The notes beneath the pieces are model-generated. The model saw only the letters and a list, made by a program, of their open reading frames with translations, ran no database searches and had not been told where the DNA came from. From assembly GCA_902825945.1 (NCBI GenBank), contig CADECY010000056.1, forward strand, positions 1-55,464: DNA of 55,464 bases, in the 5' to 3' direction. Origin of the DNA: an uncultured Acidobacteriota bacterium (GTDB lineage: Bacteria > Acidobacteriota > Terriglobia > Bryobacterales > Bryobacteraceae). A program made the translations under genes and the position numbers. Position 1 is the first letter of the stretch. Every line of letters starts with the position of its first letter. Below, piece after piece: positions 35,179 to 43,594 of this stretch.

Positions 35179-35705
35179 TTACCCGCGAGCGCGGCTGCGT
35201 CCCAATAGTCACATCGCCACCGGTCCGCCGGCGAGGAGCATTACCGATGCCGGCTCCGGGACAACTTGGGCGCCCGGCATGTTGAGCGAGTTCGGCGGTA
35301 TTTTCAACGAGATCTCGTTCTGGGCCTTCCGGGGTGAGCCGCGCCGATCCCCCGCATCCGCTCAACGAACATGCCCGCGACCCGCGGCCGCCGCTACTAA
35401 TACGTCTTTGATACTGACATTGATGACGACATGCTGGTCAACGGCGCGCGTCCCCAGACTCTCCACAATGACGGGCGGAGTGCCCTTCACGGTGAAATCG
35501 TTGGGGAGCGGAAGAGTGGCGGTGAGGAGGATGCCGCTTCCGGTACCCATGAAGTTCTGAACGGTGCTCCCGTTCCCAGTCGAGTCCCCGAAACACGTGA
35601 CGGCAGTGACGTCACCCTGAGCGGGCAACGGCACGCAGCCCTCAGGTGTGTTGAAGACGACCGCTGCGTGCGCCATCGAAGGCCAAAGAGCGCAGGGGTA
35701 CCCGT
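35179..35705 (-). pseudogene. Decayed fourth copy of the PEP-CTERM protein
   Basis: Fragments of the same protein occur in several frames. The N-terminal part reads CALWPSMAHAAVVFNTPEGC, then VTCFGDSTGNGS; its signal-peptide start is missing. A GMFVERM fragment (cf. GMFGQQM) is in another frame. The C-terminal part, NEISLKIPPNSLNMPGAQ, then VVPEPASVMLLAGG, is interrupted inside the membrane helix by a TGA at 35209-35211 before LLGRSRAR. At least one frameshift, an internal deletion, a lost start and a premature stop are needed, so it is certainly not functional. Confidence 0.85.
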
Positions 35706-35806
35706 TGCGCGATTCTCTGAATCATTCGCAAGCTCGCATCTCTCCCGTGGGACAGCCCCCGTCGCCTTCGCACGGTTCTCGAGAGACTCTACCGCGCTAT
35801 CACTGC

Positions 35807-36435
35807 ATGTACGATCGAACCAGTAGGAGCGCCAAGCGACCCAAAGCCGTATTCTCCGCGCGCGGCGTCACCAAGGTCTACGACATGGGCGAAGTTCAGG
35901 TCCATGCGTTGCGTGCAGCCGATCTCGATCTATACGCGGGCGAGATGATGGGGCTCCTCGGCCCGCCGGGCAGCGGCAAGTCGACCCGCCTGAACTCCTC
36001 GGCGAACTCGACAATTGATTCCGAGCCTCACCGCGAAAGAGAACGTCGCTGCGGTGACCGAGATCGCTGAAAAACCGATGAAGCCGGAAGAGGCGCTGGA
36101 ACTGTCGGGCTCGGCGACTGCATGAACCACTTCCCTTCCCAGCCTTTTCCGGCGGACACCAGCAATGCGTCGCAATCGCGCACGCGTTTGCCAAGCGTCC
36201 CTCGGTGCTGTTGTGTGAGGAGCCGGCCGGCGCCCTCGATTCGGAAACGGGCGTGGTCGTGCTCGAGGCGATCGAACGCGTGAATCGTGAACCCAGCGCG
36301 GTAACCGCGGTGATGACGTGCAACGCCGACATCGCCGGGATGGCCGATCGCGTGGTCCACATGAGCAACGGACTCATGGGCACGGTCGAAGTCAACAAGA
36401 CCCGCAAGAGCCCGCGCGAGTTGCACGGGTAGCCG
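35807..36435 (+). pseudogene. Broken ABC transporter ATPase (LolD/MacB-like)
   Basis: Pieces of one ATPase lie in different frames. First: VFSARGVTKVYDMGEVQVHA, then GLLGPPGSGKST (Walker A), which breaks off at once. Second frame: LIPSLTAKENVAAVTEIAEK with PMKPEEALEL. Third: FSGGHQQCVAIAHAFAKRPS and LLCEEPAGALDSETG (signature and Walker B), then VMTCNADIAGMADRVVHMSNG. About 45 residues between Walker A and the Q-loop are missing, and the H-loop reads TCNAD instead of a His-containing motif. It is a clear relic of the ATPase of a lipoprotein- or macrolide-type exporter. Confidence 0.85.
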
Positions 36436-36700
36436 ATGGGTGGGCTCGACATCAAGCTGTTCCGCGACCTGTCGGGATGAGGGGCATACGCTCACCATCG
36501 CCGCGGTCCTCGCCGCGGGCATCGCCGCGGGCATCGCCGCTTGCGTGCTCGCGCCGAGCACACTCGATTCACTGAAGCGAAAGCAGGCGCGTCCGTATGC
36601 CGAGTATCGCTGCCGGAACTTTTCGTATTGTTGAAACCCGCACCGAAGAGTGTCGCTGAAACGTGTGGCTTGATTCTGGCGTCCAAGCTGTCGCGGTTGG
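36436..36700 (+). pseudogene. N-terminal relic of an FtsX/DevC-like ABC permease
   Basis: An ATG 3 bases after the ATPase relic gives MGGLDIKLFRDLSG and a stop. The family sequence then continues in other frames: LTIAAVLAAGIAAGIAACVL, STLDSLKRKQARPYAEYR, and finally ELFVLLKPAPKSVAE. This follows the start of DevC/FtsX-type permeases (cytoplasmic start, first membrane helix, 'STLDSL......YYERYRFADVFA.LKRAP' pattern). At least two frameshifts are present, and everything after the first about 90 residues is gone. Together with the ATPase relic it shows loss of a whole transporter. Confidence 0.7.
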
Positions 36701-36786
36701 CCGAAGCTGCGAATTCCATGTTGGCGGAAGCCGTGGGTGGGTCGATGCGGAAGAGAAGAGAGGCGCACTAGCAGTAGAATGATGCC

Positions 36787-37512
36787 GTGATCTCAACCGC
36801 CACGGATTGGATACGCAACGCCAAGTTGATCGCCATCATGACCGGAGCGGGCGTCAGTGCCGAGAGCGGAATCCCTGCCTTTCGCGGGGCGGGTGGGCTT
36901 TGGCGGAGTTTCCGTGCCGAGGACCTCGCGTCGCCGCAGGCTTTCGCGCGCGATCCCAAACTCGTCTGGGAATGGTATGACTGGCGCCGCGAAATCGTGG
37001 CGAAGGCGGAGCCCAATCCGGCGCATCACGCGATCGCACTATTGCAGAAGGCCCGCCGCGACTGCACGCTAATCACCCAAAACGTCGACGGACTGCATGA
37101 TCGCGCTGGCAGCGTTGCAATCCTGAAACTGCACGGCGACATCTGGCGCATGCGGTGCACGCGGTGCGCAGCCGAGTGGCCGGACCGGAGGGTGCCGCTG
37201 CCGTCCATTCCTCCGAAATGCCAATGCGGCGGGATGGCGCGCCCGGCGATCGTCTGGTTCGGCGAGCCGCTGCCACCCGGTATTTGGAGTTCAGCGGAAA
37301 GCGCAGCCGAAACGTGCGACGTACTTCTCGTTGTGGGCACGTCCGCCGTGGTCTATCCGGCGGCTTCGCTGATTCCGTCCGCGCGCGCGGCGGGCGCCAA
37401 AGTGATCGAAGTGAATCCGGAAGAGACACCCGTTTCGGGCTCGGTCGATTGCAGCCTGCGCGGGAGCGCGGGCGCCATCTTGCCCGAGTTGGCCGAATCG
37501 ATTCTACAATGA
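36787..37512 (+). CDS. Sir2-family NAD-dependent protein deacylase (class III, CobB-like)
   Basis: 241 residues from a GTG. It removes acyl groups from lysines using NAD. Motifs: GAGVSAESGIPAFRG (NAD binding, 20-34), TQNVDGLH (97-104), catalytic H116 in LKLHGD, and Zn cysteines C124, C127, C145, C147. Y64 and R67 (WEWYDWRR) form the Y-x-x-R pair that selects negatively charged acyl groups such as succinyl and malonyl in SIRT5/CobB. The stop overlaps the TPR gene start (ATGA), so the two genes are translationally coupled. Confidence 0.93.
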   Translation: MISTATDWIRNAKLIAIMTGAGVSAESGIPAFRGAGGLWRSFRAEDLASPQAFARDPKLVWEWYDWRREIVAKAEPNPAHHAIALLQKARRDCTLITQNVDGLHDRAGSVAILKLHGDIWRMRCTRCAAEWPDRRVPLPSIPPKCQCGGMARPAIVWFGEPLPPGIWSSAESAAETCDVLLVVGTSAVVYPAASLIPSARAAGAKVIEVNPEETPVSGSVDCSLRGSAGAILPELAESILQ

Positions 37513-38705
37513 GAGCAGTGTTGTTCCTGCTTTTCTTTTTCCTGCAGACTGACTACCAGGAAGAGGGGCTCAAGGCCCTCGAAGCCAAGCAGTATCCCGC
37601 CGCCATTGCCGCTTTCGAAAGGGCGATCGCGGCGGACGCCAAAGACTACGGCGCGCACTTCCACCTCGGGCTCGCCCAGAGCATGGCCGGCAACGCGGCT
37701 GCGGCGATCAAGGCGTACAAGGAAACTCTCGCGCTGAAACCCGGCCTCTACGAAGCCGAACTGAATCTCGGCGTCGTGCTGATCGACGCGAAACAGACCG
37801 CTGAAGCCGTCGCGGTACTGCGGGCGGCCGTGGAGAAGAAGCCCGGAGAATTCCGCCCCAACTACTATTTCGGCGAGGCGCTGCTCGCCGCGAATCAGTT
37901 CGCCGAAGCCGAGCCGGTGTTTCGCAAGGCGGTCGAGATCGATGCGAATTCCGTCCCCGCCAAGGCCGGACTGGGACGTACGCTCGCGCGGCAAGGCAAG
38001 CTGAATGACGCCGAACCTCTGTTGCGCCAGGCGGGCGACGCCGACGGCCTGTTGGAACTCGCCTCTTATTACGAGAAGGCGAAGGACTTCACCTCGGCGA
38101 TCGCGATCTACCGCGCCGCGCCGCAAACTCCCGCGATCATCGAACGGCTCGGCAATCTCTTGATCGAATCGGGAAAGGCCGAGGACGCGATTCCGGCGCT
38201 CGAAGCAGCAGTGAAGCAATCGCCGACTCCTGCCAATCGATACGCGCTGGCAACCGCCTACTTGCGCGCCAAGCGCACCGATCGGGCGACGGCCATGATG
38301 GAGCAGGCGCTCGCGGCCGAGCCGAACAACACCGAACTGCGGCTGGCTTACGCGGGCCTGCTGCGCGATCAGAAGAATTTCGCCTCCGCCGCCAAGCAGT
38401 TCTGGCAGGTGACGCAGCACAGGGCAGATTCGCGTGAGGGCTGGAACGGACTCGCGACCATGCTGCTTTCGCTCGAGAACTATCCGCAGGCCGTGGCCGC
38501 CTTCGATCGCATCGTCGCGCTCGGAGATCCGAACCCGGGCATCTACTTCCTTCGCGCGCTCGCCTACGACAAGACGAAGACGTACGAGGCCGCGATGGCG
38601 GACTACGAAAAGTTCCTTTCGCTCAGCCAGAACAAATATCCCGATGAGGAGTTCAAGGCGAGACAGCGTATCAAAGTGATCAAGAAGGAGCTCAGCAGGA
38701 GATGA
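37509..38705 (+). CDS. Secreted or membrane-anchored TPR-repeat protein
   Basis: 398 residues from the ATG overlapping the deacylase stop. A short hydrophobic N-terminus (MRAVLFLLFFFLQ) could be a signal or anchor. About ten TPR-type repeats follow (for example EAKQYPAAIAAFERAIAADA, LNLGVVLIDAKQTAEAV, LGRTLARQGKLNDAEPL, LENYPQAVAAFDRIVALGDP). TPR solenoids bind partner proteins. Overlaps with the genes on both sides argue for a function shared with them. The longer frame upstream lies inside the deacylase gene and is not used. Confidence 0.85.
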   Translation: MRAVLFLLFFFLQTDYQEEGLKALEAKQYPAAIAAFERAIAADAKDYGAHFHLGLAQSMAGNAAAAIKAYKETLALKPGLYEAELNLGVVLIDAKQTAEAVAVLRAAVEKKPGEFRPNYYFGEALLAANQFAEAEPVFRKAVEIDANSVPAKAGLGRTLARQGKLNDAEPLLRQAGDADGLLELASYYEKAKDFTSAIAIYRAAPQTPAIIERLGNLLIESGKAEDAIPALEAAVKQSPTPANRYALATAYLRAKRTDRATAMMEQALAAEPNNTELRLAYAGLLRDQKNFASAAKQFWQVTQHRADSREGWNGLATMLLSLENYPQAVAAFDRIVALGDPNPGIYFLRALAYDKTKTYEAAMADYEKFLSLSQNKYPDEEFKARQRIKVIKKELSRR

Positions 38706-39139
38706 TGGCGCGCGGCGCTTGTCTGGTTCTCGCGCTTGGATTGGCGTGCATGGCCGCCGATTTGGCGTCGGTCAAGGCGGAGGTCAATCCGGAGCGGCGT
38801 TCGGAGCGGGCTTTGATGAACGCCGAGGCCGCGCTCGATGAAGCGAAGAAGGCTCTCGAGCAGGGCGAAGAGAAGAAGCTCGCCGATGCAATCGCCGAGA
38901 TCGGTGAGTCGATCGCTCTGTCGAAGGAGTCACTCGAGCAGAGCGGCAAGAATCCGCGCAAGAATCCGAAGTATTTCAAGAAGGCCGAGATCGGGATTCG
39001 CAAGCTGATCCGCCGGCTCGACAACTTCCGCCTCGACATCACCGTGGATGAGCGAAAACCAGTGGACGATCTCATCGAGAAGGCACATGCCCTGCAGGAG
39101 GATATCCTGCAAGCTATCATGACGAAGAAAAGGAAATGA
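38702..39139 (+). CDS. Small secreted helical protein of unknown function
   Basis: 145 residues with a signal peptide (ACLVLALGLACMAADL). The mature part is almost all charged helix (NAEAALDEAKKALEQGEEKK, SIALSKESLEQSGKNPRKNP), suggesting a periplasmic four-helix bundle or coiled coil. Its start overlaps the TPR stop and its end overlaps the next gene (both ATGA). It resembles the following gene product in style but not clearly in sequence. I do not recognise a family. Confidence 0.7.
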   Translation: MMARGACLVLALGLACMAADLASVKAEVNPERRSERALMNAEAALDEAKKALEQGEEKKLADAIAEIGESIALSKESLEQSGKNPRKNPKYFKKAEIGIRKLIRRLDNFRLDITVDERKPVDDLIEKAHALQEDILQAIMTKKRK

Positions 39140-39786
39140 TCCGCCGAGCCCTGTTCGTTGCGATGCTCGCGGTGGCCGCCGCGCCCGGACAGCCAACGCG
39201 CGACTTTCTGACGGCCGACGAAGTGAATCAGGTGCGGTTGACCGCGCTCGATCCGGTGGCGCGGCTCAAGCTCTATACGCTGTTTGCGCGTGTTCGCGTC
39301 GACATGATTCAGCAGACGCTCGAAAAAGAGAAGCCGGGCCGTTCGCGTTTCATTCACGACACGATCGAGGACTACACCAAGATCATCGAGACGATCGACA
39401 CAGTGGCCGACGATGCCTTGAAAAAGGGCAAGGACATCGGCGAAGGGCTCGCCGAAGTGGCCAAGGCCGAAAAGGAACTTCTGCAGGTGCTCGAGAGGAT
39501 CGATGAATCTGGGCCTTCCGATCTACAGCGCTACAAGTTCGTTCTCACGACGGCGATCGACACGACCAGGGACAGCTTGGAATTGGCGGACAAGGATCCT
39601 GGCGAGCGAGCGAAGGAAGTGAAGGTTCTCGAGGCCGAGGAAAAGAAGAAGCGCGAGGCATTGATGACGCCGGAAGACGTGAAGTCGCGCCGGGAGGCTT
39701 CGCAAAAGGCCGCCGAGGAAGAGTCGAAGAAAAGAAAGGCTCCGACGCTGCGGCGAAAGGGCGAAGTCGCGCCGGGAAAGAAGTAG
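39136..39786 (+). CDS. Small secreted helical protein with highly charged C-terminus, unknown function
   Basis: 216 residues with a signal peptide (RALFVAMLAVAAAPGQP). Helices such as IHDTIEDYTKIIETIDTVAD and EVAKAEKELLQVLERI suggest a helical bundle. The C-terminal 60 residues are Lys/Glu-rich (EEKKKREALMTPEDVKSRRE) and end in RRKGEVAPGKK, a possible nucleic-acid- or membrane-surface-binding tail. It is translationally coupled to the previous gene by an ATGA overlap. No family recognised. Confidence 0.7.
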   Translation: MIRRALFVAMLAVAAAPGQPTRDFLTADEVNQVRLTALDPVARLKLYTLFARVRVDMIQQTLEKEKPGRSRFIHDTIEDYTKIIETIDTVADDALKKGKDIGEGLAEVAKAEKELLQVLERIDESGPSDLQRYKFVLTTAIDTTRDSLELADKDPGERAKEVKVLEAEEKKKREALMTPEDVKSRREASQKAAEEESKKRKAPTLRRKGEVAPGKK

Positions 39787-39787
39787 C

Positions 39788-40981
39788 GTGCGGCGGGTCG
39801 CGGCGCTCGCGCTGTCGCTCACGTGCGCGGCGGCACAGGTGCGCCGGGTCACGCCCGAAGACATCCCGCCTGAACTTCGCGCCCTCGACTTGGCAGCTAC
39901 CCACGAGACGACCCAGCGCCGGGTCGCCGAGGGTGAGCGCGATCACATGATCTTCCACGCATTGCAGTCGCGGCGGTTCACGGAGCTGCCCCGCATCGAG
40001 CCAGCGCTCAGTGCGCGGGCTTTCGCTGAATCGAACGAGATCCCACGCGGCGCGGCGGCGCGGCTGAAAGCGTTCATCGATACCGAGCCGTCCGACGCAC
40101 GGCACCGCTACTTCCGGACACTGGTTTCGAGCGAGGAGCAGATTCGCGGGGAATATCGCCGCGCCATGCGGTTTCTCCACGAGAAGGAGTGGGCATCGCG
40201 ATCCAGGCAGGGATCGGACCGGCGCGACTTCATCGCGGGACTCTACGAGAGCCGCGGCCATTCCACCGATTCGAGCGCCGCCGCGAACTACGCGGCCCAC
40301 GTGGCACTCGCCGCGCTTCGCGAACGGGTACCGGGAACGAAGATCCGCCGCGTTCTCATCGTGGGACCGGGGATGGAGATCGCGCCGAGAACCGGACTCG
40401 ACGACGAAGTTCCGCCGCAAAGTCTTCAGCCGTATCTCACCGCCGATTCACTCATCCGTCTCGAGCTGGCGCAGCTCGACGATCTCAAGATCGACTGCGC
40501 CGACGTGAATCGGCGCGTGGTGAACCACATCCGGGAATTCCCTCGATCGGACCGGCGGCTGCTGATCAAGGCCGCACCCGGAGACACGGAGTGGAACGCG
40601 TTTTTCGATGGCGCTGGCACGGCGATTGGAAAACGTCAATCGGGCAACTGGGTCGAATTGTCAAAAGAAGCGGCCACGCGCGTCAGGGCGTTCGAGATGA
40701 ATGTCCTCACCGAGCGCGCGGATCCACCCGCTGCCTATGACCTCGTTGTCGCAACCAACGTTCTGCTGTACTTCAACCAGCAGGAACTCGGGCTGACGTT
40801 GGCGAACATCGGCGCCAGCCTCGCGCCCGGAGGGCATCTGCTGCACAACGACACGCGAGCCGCCGTCGAAGCCTGGGCGCGTGTGTTGGGTTTACCGATC
40901 ATCGACGCGCGCATGGTGCGGTTGGCGTCAAGGCCGGAGCGCGAATTGTACGATTCCGCCATCCTCCACGCGAAGCAATAG
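39788..40981 (+). CDS. Methyltransferase-fold protein with an apparent signal peptide
   Basis: 397 residues from a GTG one base after the previous stop. The C-terminal half looks like a Class I SAM-dependent methyltransferase: motif I VLIVGPGMEIAP (from V189), and the block YDLVVATNVLLYFNQQELG (from Y317) with LANIGASLAPGGHLLHND, close to the CheR-type 'D.V...NVL.YF' motif. The N-terminus (RRVAALALSLTCAAAQVRRV) looks like a cleavable signal peptide, which is odd because SAM is cytoplasmic. Either the true start is internal, the 'signal' is only an anchor, or the fold has been reused outside the cytoplasm. Confidence 0.65.
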   Translation: MRRVAALALSLTCAAAQVRRVTPEDIPPELRALDLAATHETTQRRVAEGERDHMIFHALQSRRFTELPRIEPALSARAFAESNEIPRGAAARLKAFIDTEPSDARHRYFRTLVSSEEQIRGEYRRAMRFLHEKEWASRSRQGSDRRDFIAGLYESRGHSTDSSAAANYAAHVALAALRERVPGTKIRRVLIVGPGMEIAPRTGLDDEVPPQSLQPYLTADSLIRLELAQLDDLKIDCADVNRRVVNHIREFPRSDRRLLIKAAPGDTEWNAFFDGAGTAIGKRQSGNWVELSKEAATRVRAFEMNVLTERADPPAAYDLVVATNVLLYFNQQELGLTLANIGASLAPGGHLLHNDTRAAVEAWARVLGLPIIDARMVRLASRPERELYDSAILHAKQ

Positions 40982-41002
40982 CGGCGCGATACACTCCCTT
41001 TC

Positions 41003-42064
41003 ATGCGACTGTACATGATTCTGCTCGCCCTTCCGCTCCTGGCGCTCGAACGTCCGGGCGTCGAGTTCAAGGTCTATCAGTTCCCCGCCGGCCGCATTCC
41101 GCGGATCGATGGCGACACCTCCGACTGGGCGGGTGTTCCCGATTCCTACCGCATCGGAATCGATCAGTTGAAGGACACCGTCAAAGGGCGCGGCACCAAG
41201 TACGACAAGAACGACCTCGACGTGAACGTCAAGGTGGGCTGGGTGAAGGGGCTCAATCGGCTCTACTTCCTTTACGAAGCCTACGACGATTTCTGGGATT
41301 TCGAGCAAGCCAACCGTCACAACGACATCTTCGAAGTGGTGGTGGATGGCGATCTCTCCGGTGGTCCGCTGATCGCCAACATGCATCCGAACGCAGCCGT
41401 GCTCAAAGACAACGCGTTTTTCGACTTCCATGGCGTCCACGCGCAGAACTATCACATCTTCACGCCCGCGCCGGATCGGGACTGGGTCTTCGTGTGGGGT
41501 TGCCAGCCCTGGATCAAGGAATTGCCGTGGTCGAACGCCGCGTATGAATACAACTTCAAGCACGGCGAGAGCGGTAAGCTCACCCTCGAATTCTGGATCA
41601 CTCCATTCGACTATGCACCCTTCGATGGTCCGGAGCGCGCGGTGGAATCGAAGCTGCAAGAGAACAAGATCATCGGACTCTCCTGGTCGGTGCTCGACTA
41701 CGATGGACCCGCCGATGGCGACTACAAGGGGTTCTGGAATCTCTCGCACAAGACCACCATGTACGGTGACGCATCCGACCTCGTCGCGTTCCGGCTGATG
41801 CCGCTCGAGGCGGAGTTCCGCAAGCCCATTTCGGCCCGCTGGTCGTACCGGATTCTCGACATGTCCCGGCGCGCGGTGGCCTTCCAGGACGAGTCGGCGG
41901 GCGCCACCTCCTGGCGCTGGGACTTCGGCGACGGAAAAAATTCCACTCAGCGGCATCCCATTCACATCTATGAGAAAGGCGGCGAATTCGTCGTCCGTCT
42001 GTTCGTCGAAGGACCAGGAGGAAAGGCTCAGTGGAGCAAGGTGCGCGACGTGGTGATCCGTTGA
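41003..42064 (+). CDS. Secreted protein with CBM9-like/DOMON domain and C-terminal PKD domain
   Basis: 353 residues with a short signal peptide (MILLALPLLALERPG). The N-terminal block IPRIDGDTSDWAGVPDSYRI, then KNDLDVNVKVGWVKGLNRLY, matches the 'IDG..DWA' opening of CBM9-like domains that bind sugars or haem. The C-terminal domain has the PKD signature ATSWRWDFGDGKNSTQRHP and ends HIYEKGGEFVVRLFVEG. It is likely a surface- or matrix-binding protein. It stands alone between the deacylase operon and the AAA/VWA pair. Confidence 0.72.
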   Translation: MRLYMILLALPLLALERPGVEFKVYQFPAGRIPRIDGDTSDWAGVPDSYRIGIDQLKDTVKGRGTKYDKNDLDVNVKVGWVKGLNRLYFLYEAYDDFWDFEQANRHNDIFEVVVDGDLSGGPLIANMHPNAAVLKDNAFFDFHGVHAQNYHIFTPAPDRDWVFVWGCQPWIKELPWSNAAYEYNFKHGESGKLTLEFWITPFDYAPFDGPERAVESKLQENKIIGLSWSVLDYDGPADGDYKGFWNLSHKTTMYGDASDLVAFRLMPLEAEFRKPISARWSYRILDMSRRAVAFQDESAGATSWRWDFGDGKNSTQRHPIHIYEKGGEFVVRLFVEGPGGKAQWSKVRDVVIR

Positions 42065-42103
42065 CCACCCGCGGAAACGCTGTGCTACCATCGGGCTAAC
42101 ATT

Positions 42104-43594
42104 ATGGGCCGTGAGCTTCCCAGTACTCTCGGAGCGCTACGAAATAGCGAGTTCAGCGAGAAGCCTCTCACGGGCCGCTCCGTAAAGGATGAGTTGCGCG
42201 CCAACCTGATCGCCAAGCTAGGTTCAGGTGAACGTTTGTTTCCGGGCGTGCTCGGCTACGAGGATTCGGTGGTGCCGCAGGTAGTCAACGCGGTCCTCTC
42301 GCGCCACAATTTCATCTTGCTCGGTTTGCGGGGACAGGCCAAGACGCGGCTGATGCGGATGCTGACAATGCTGATGGACCCAGCTCTGCCCTATATCGCC
42401 GGGACCGATATACGCGACAACCCATTCCATCCGATTTCGCGGCAGGGACAGGCGAAGATCGAGGAAATGGGCGAACAAACGCCGATCGCTTGGCTCGCGC
42501 CAGAACAGAGATACGTCGAAAAGCTGGCGACGCCCGACGTGACGATCGCGGACATGATCGGCGATATCGATCCGATCAAGGCGGCGCGCCGGGGCCAGAA
42601 TATCTCCGACGAGTTGACGATCCACTACGGTTTGCTGCCCCGCGCCAATCGCGGCATCTTCGCGATCAACGAATTGCCCGACCTCGCGGGCAAGATCCAG
42701 GTGGGCCTGTTCAACATCATGCAGGAAGGCGACGTGCAGATCAAGGGTTATCCGGTGCGCCTGCCGCTCGACGTGCTGCTGGTGTTCACCGCCAATCCGG
42801 AAGACTACACGGCGCGCGGAAAGATCATCACGCCGCTCAAGGATCGCATTGGGAGCGAGATTCGAACCCACTATCCGAGCCAAGTCGAGCAAGGGGTCGC
42901 GATCACCAAGCAGGAGTCGTGGACCGACCGGCAATCACCGGTGAAAGTCGTGATCCCGGGATTCATCCGCGAGGTGGTCGAGCACGTCGCATTCCTGGCG
43001 CGCGAGGACAAGAAGATCGACAAGCGCAGCGGCGTTTCGCAGCGGCTCCCGATTTCCGTCCTCGAAAACGTTGTCTCGAACGCAGAGCGCCGCGCCCTGA
43101 TCGCCAGGGAAGACGAAGCGGTTCCACGGGTGGTGGATATCTACTCGGCTCTGCCCTCGATCACGGGAAAAATCGAGCTCGAGTACGAGGGTGAGTTGAA
43201 GGGCGGCGACACGGTGGCGCGGGAACTGGTCCGCGGCGCGATCGGCAAGGTGTTCACCAACCGGTTCGACGGTGTCAACATGAACGCAATCGTGCAGTAC
43301 TTCGACCTTGGCGGCCAAGTGGAACTGGGCGAGACAGTCCCGGTGGCGAACGTCCTCGCGCAGCTCACCTCGATTCAGGGCCTGATGGAGAAGACGCGCA
43401 AGCTTGGACTCGGATCGAGTGAATCCGATGCGTTGCGAGCCTCGGCGGCCGAATTCGTGCTGGAGGGGCTGGTGGCACATCGCCTGATCAGCCGGAGCGA
43501 AGAGCGCGTTTTCGGACCGGAAGAGAAGCGGCGCGCGCCCGCCGGCGACGAGCCTCGTCCGCGAAGCGATCCGCGAAAGCAGAACTTCCAATGA
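42104..43594 (+). CDS. AAA ATPase of the magnesium-chelatase I/MoxR-like group
   Basis: 496 residues. Walker A is GLRGQAKTRL (K80, with Ala in place of the usual second Gly). Walker B reads GIFAINELPDL, with Asn before the catalytic Glu instead of Asp; in this ChlI-like subgroup that form appears usual, but it is worth noting. Other blocks are MIGDIDPIKAARRGQ, GLFNIMQEGDVQIKG (insertion hairpin), FTANPEDYTARGKIITP (sensor 1) and LKDRIGSEI (Arg finger). Such ATPases act with VWA proteins to remodel or insert cofactors into targets. The stop overlaps the VWA gene (ATGA). The target is unknown. Confidence 0.85.
   Translation: MGRELPSTLGALRNSEFSEKPLTGRSVKDELRANLIAKLGSGERLFPGVLGYEDSVVPQVVNAVLSRHNFILLGLRGQAKTRLMRMLTMLMDPALPYIAGTDIRDNPFHPISRQGQAKIEEMGEQTPIAWLAPEQRYVEKLATPDVTIADMIGDIDPIKAARRGQNISDELTIHYGLLPRANRGIFAINELPDLAGKIQVGLFNIMQEGDVQIKGYPVRLPLDVLLVFTANPEDYTARGKIITPLKDRIGSEIRTHYPSQVEQGVAITKQESWTDRQSPVKVVIPGFIREVVEHVAFLAREDKKIDKRSGVSQRLPISVLENVVSNAERRALIAREDEAVPRVVDIYSALPSITGKIELEYEGELKGGDTVARELVRGAIGKVFTNRFDGVNMNAIVQYFDLGGQVELGETVPVANVLAQLTSIQGLMEKTRKLGLGSSESDALRASAAEFVLEGLVAHRLISRSEERVFGPEEKRRAPAGDEPRPRSDPRKQNFQ

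Larger units (their letters stand above)
32865..35705 (-). repeat. Tandem array of PEP-CTERM gene units
   Basis: Four units, each an AGGAGG-type leader (lost in the fourth), a gene of about 600 bases and a GC hairpin (not identified for the fourth), stand head to tail. The starts of the three intact genes are 735 and 772 bases apart. The outer copies differ most, and the copy farthest upstream has decayed. This is the pattern expected from unequal crossing-over within one gene family. Confidence 0.8.

Noticed and set aside
36787..38705. Sir2 gene as part of an anti-phage defence system (Sir2-effector type)
   Set aside because: The protein has the compact class III deacylase layout with Y64/R67 and four Zn cysteines. 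No Argonaute, HerA, TIR or other defence partner is nearby.
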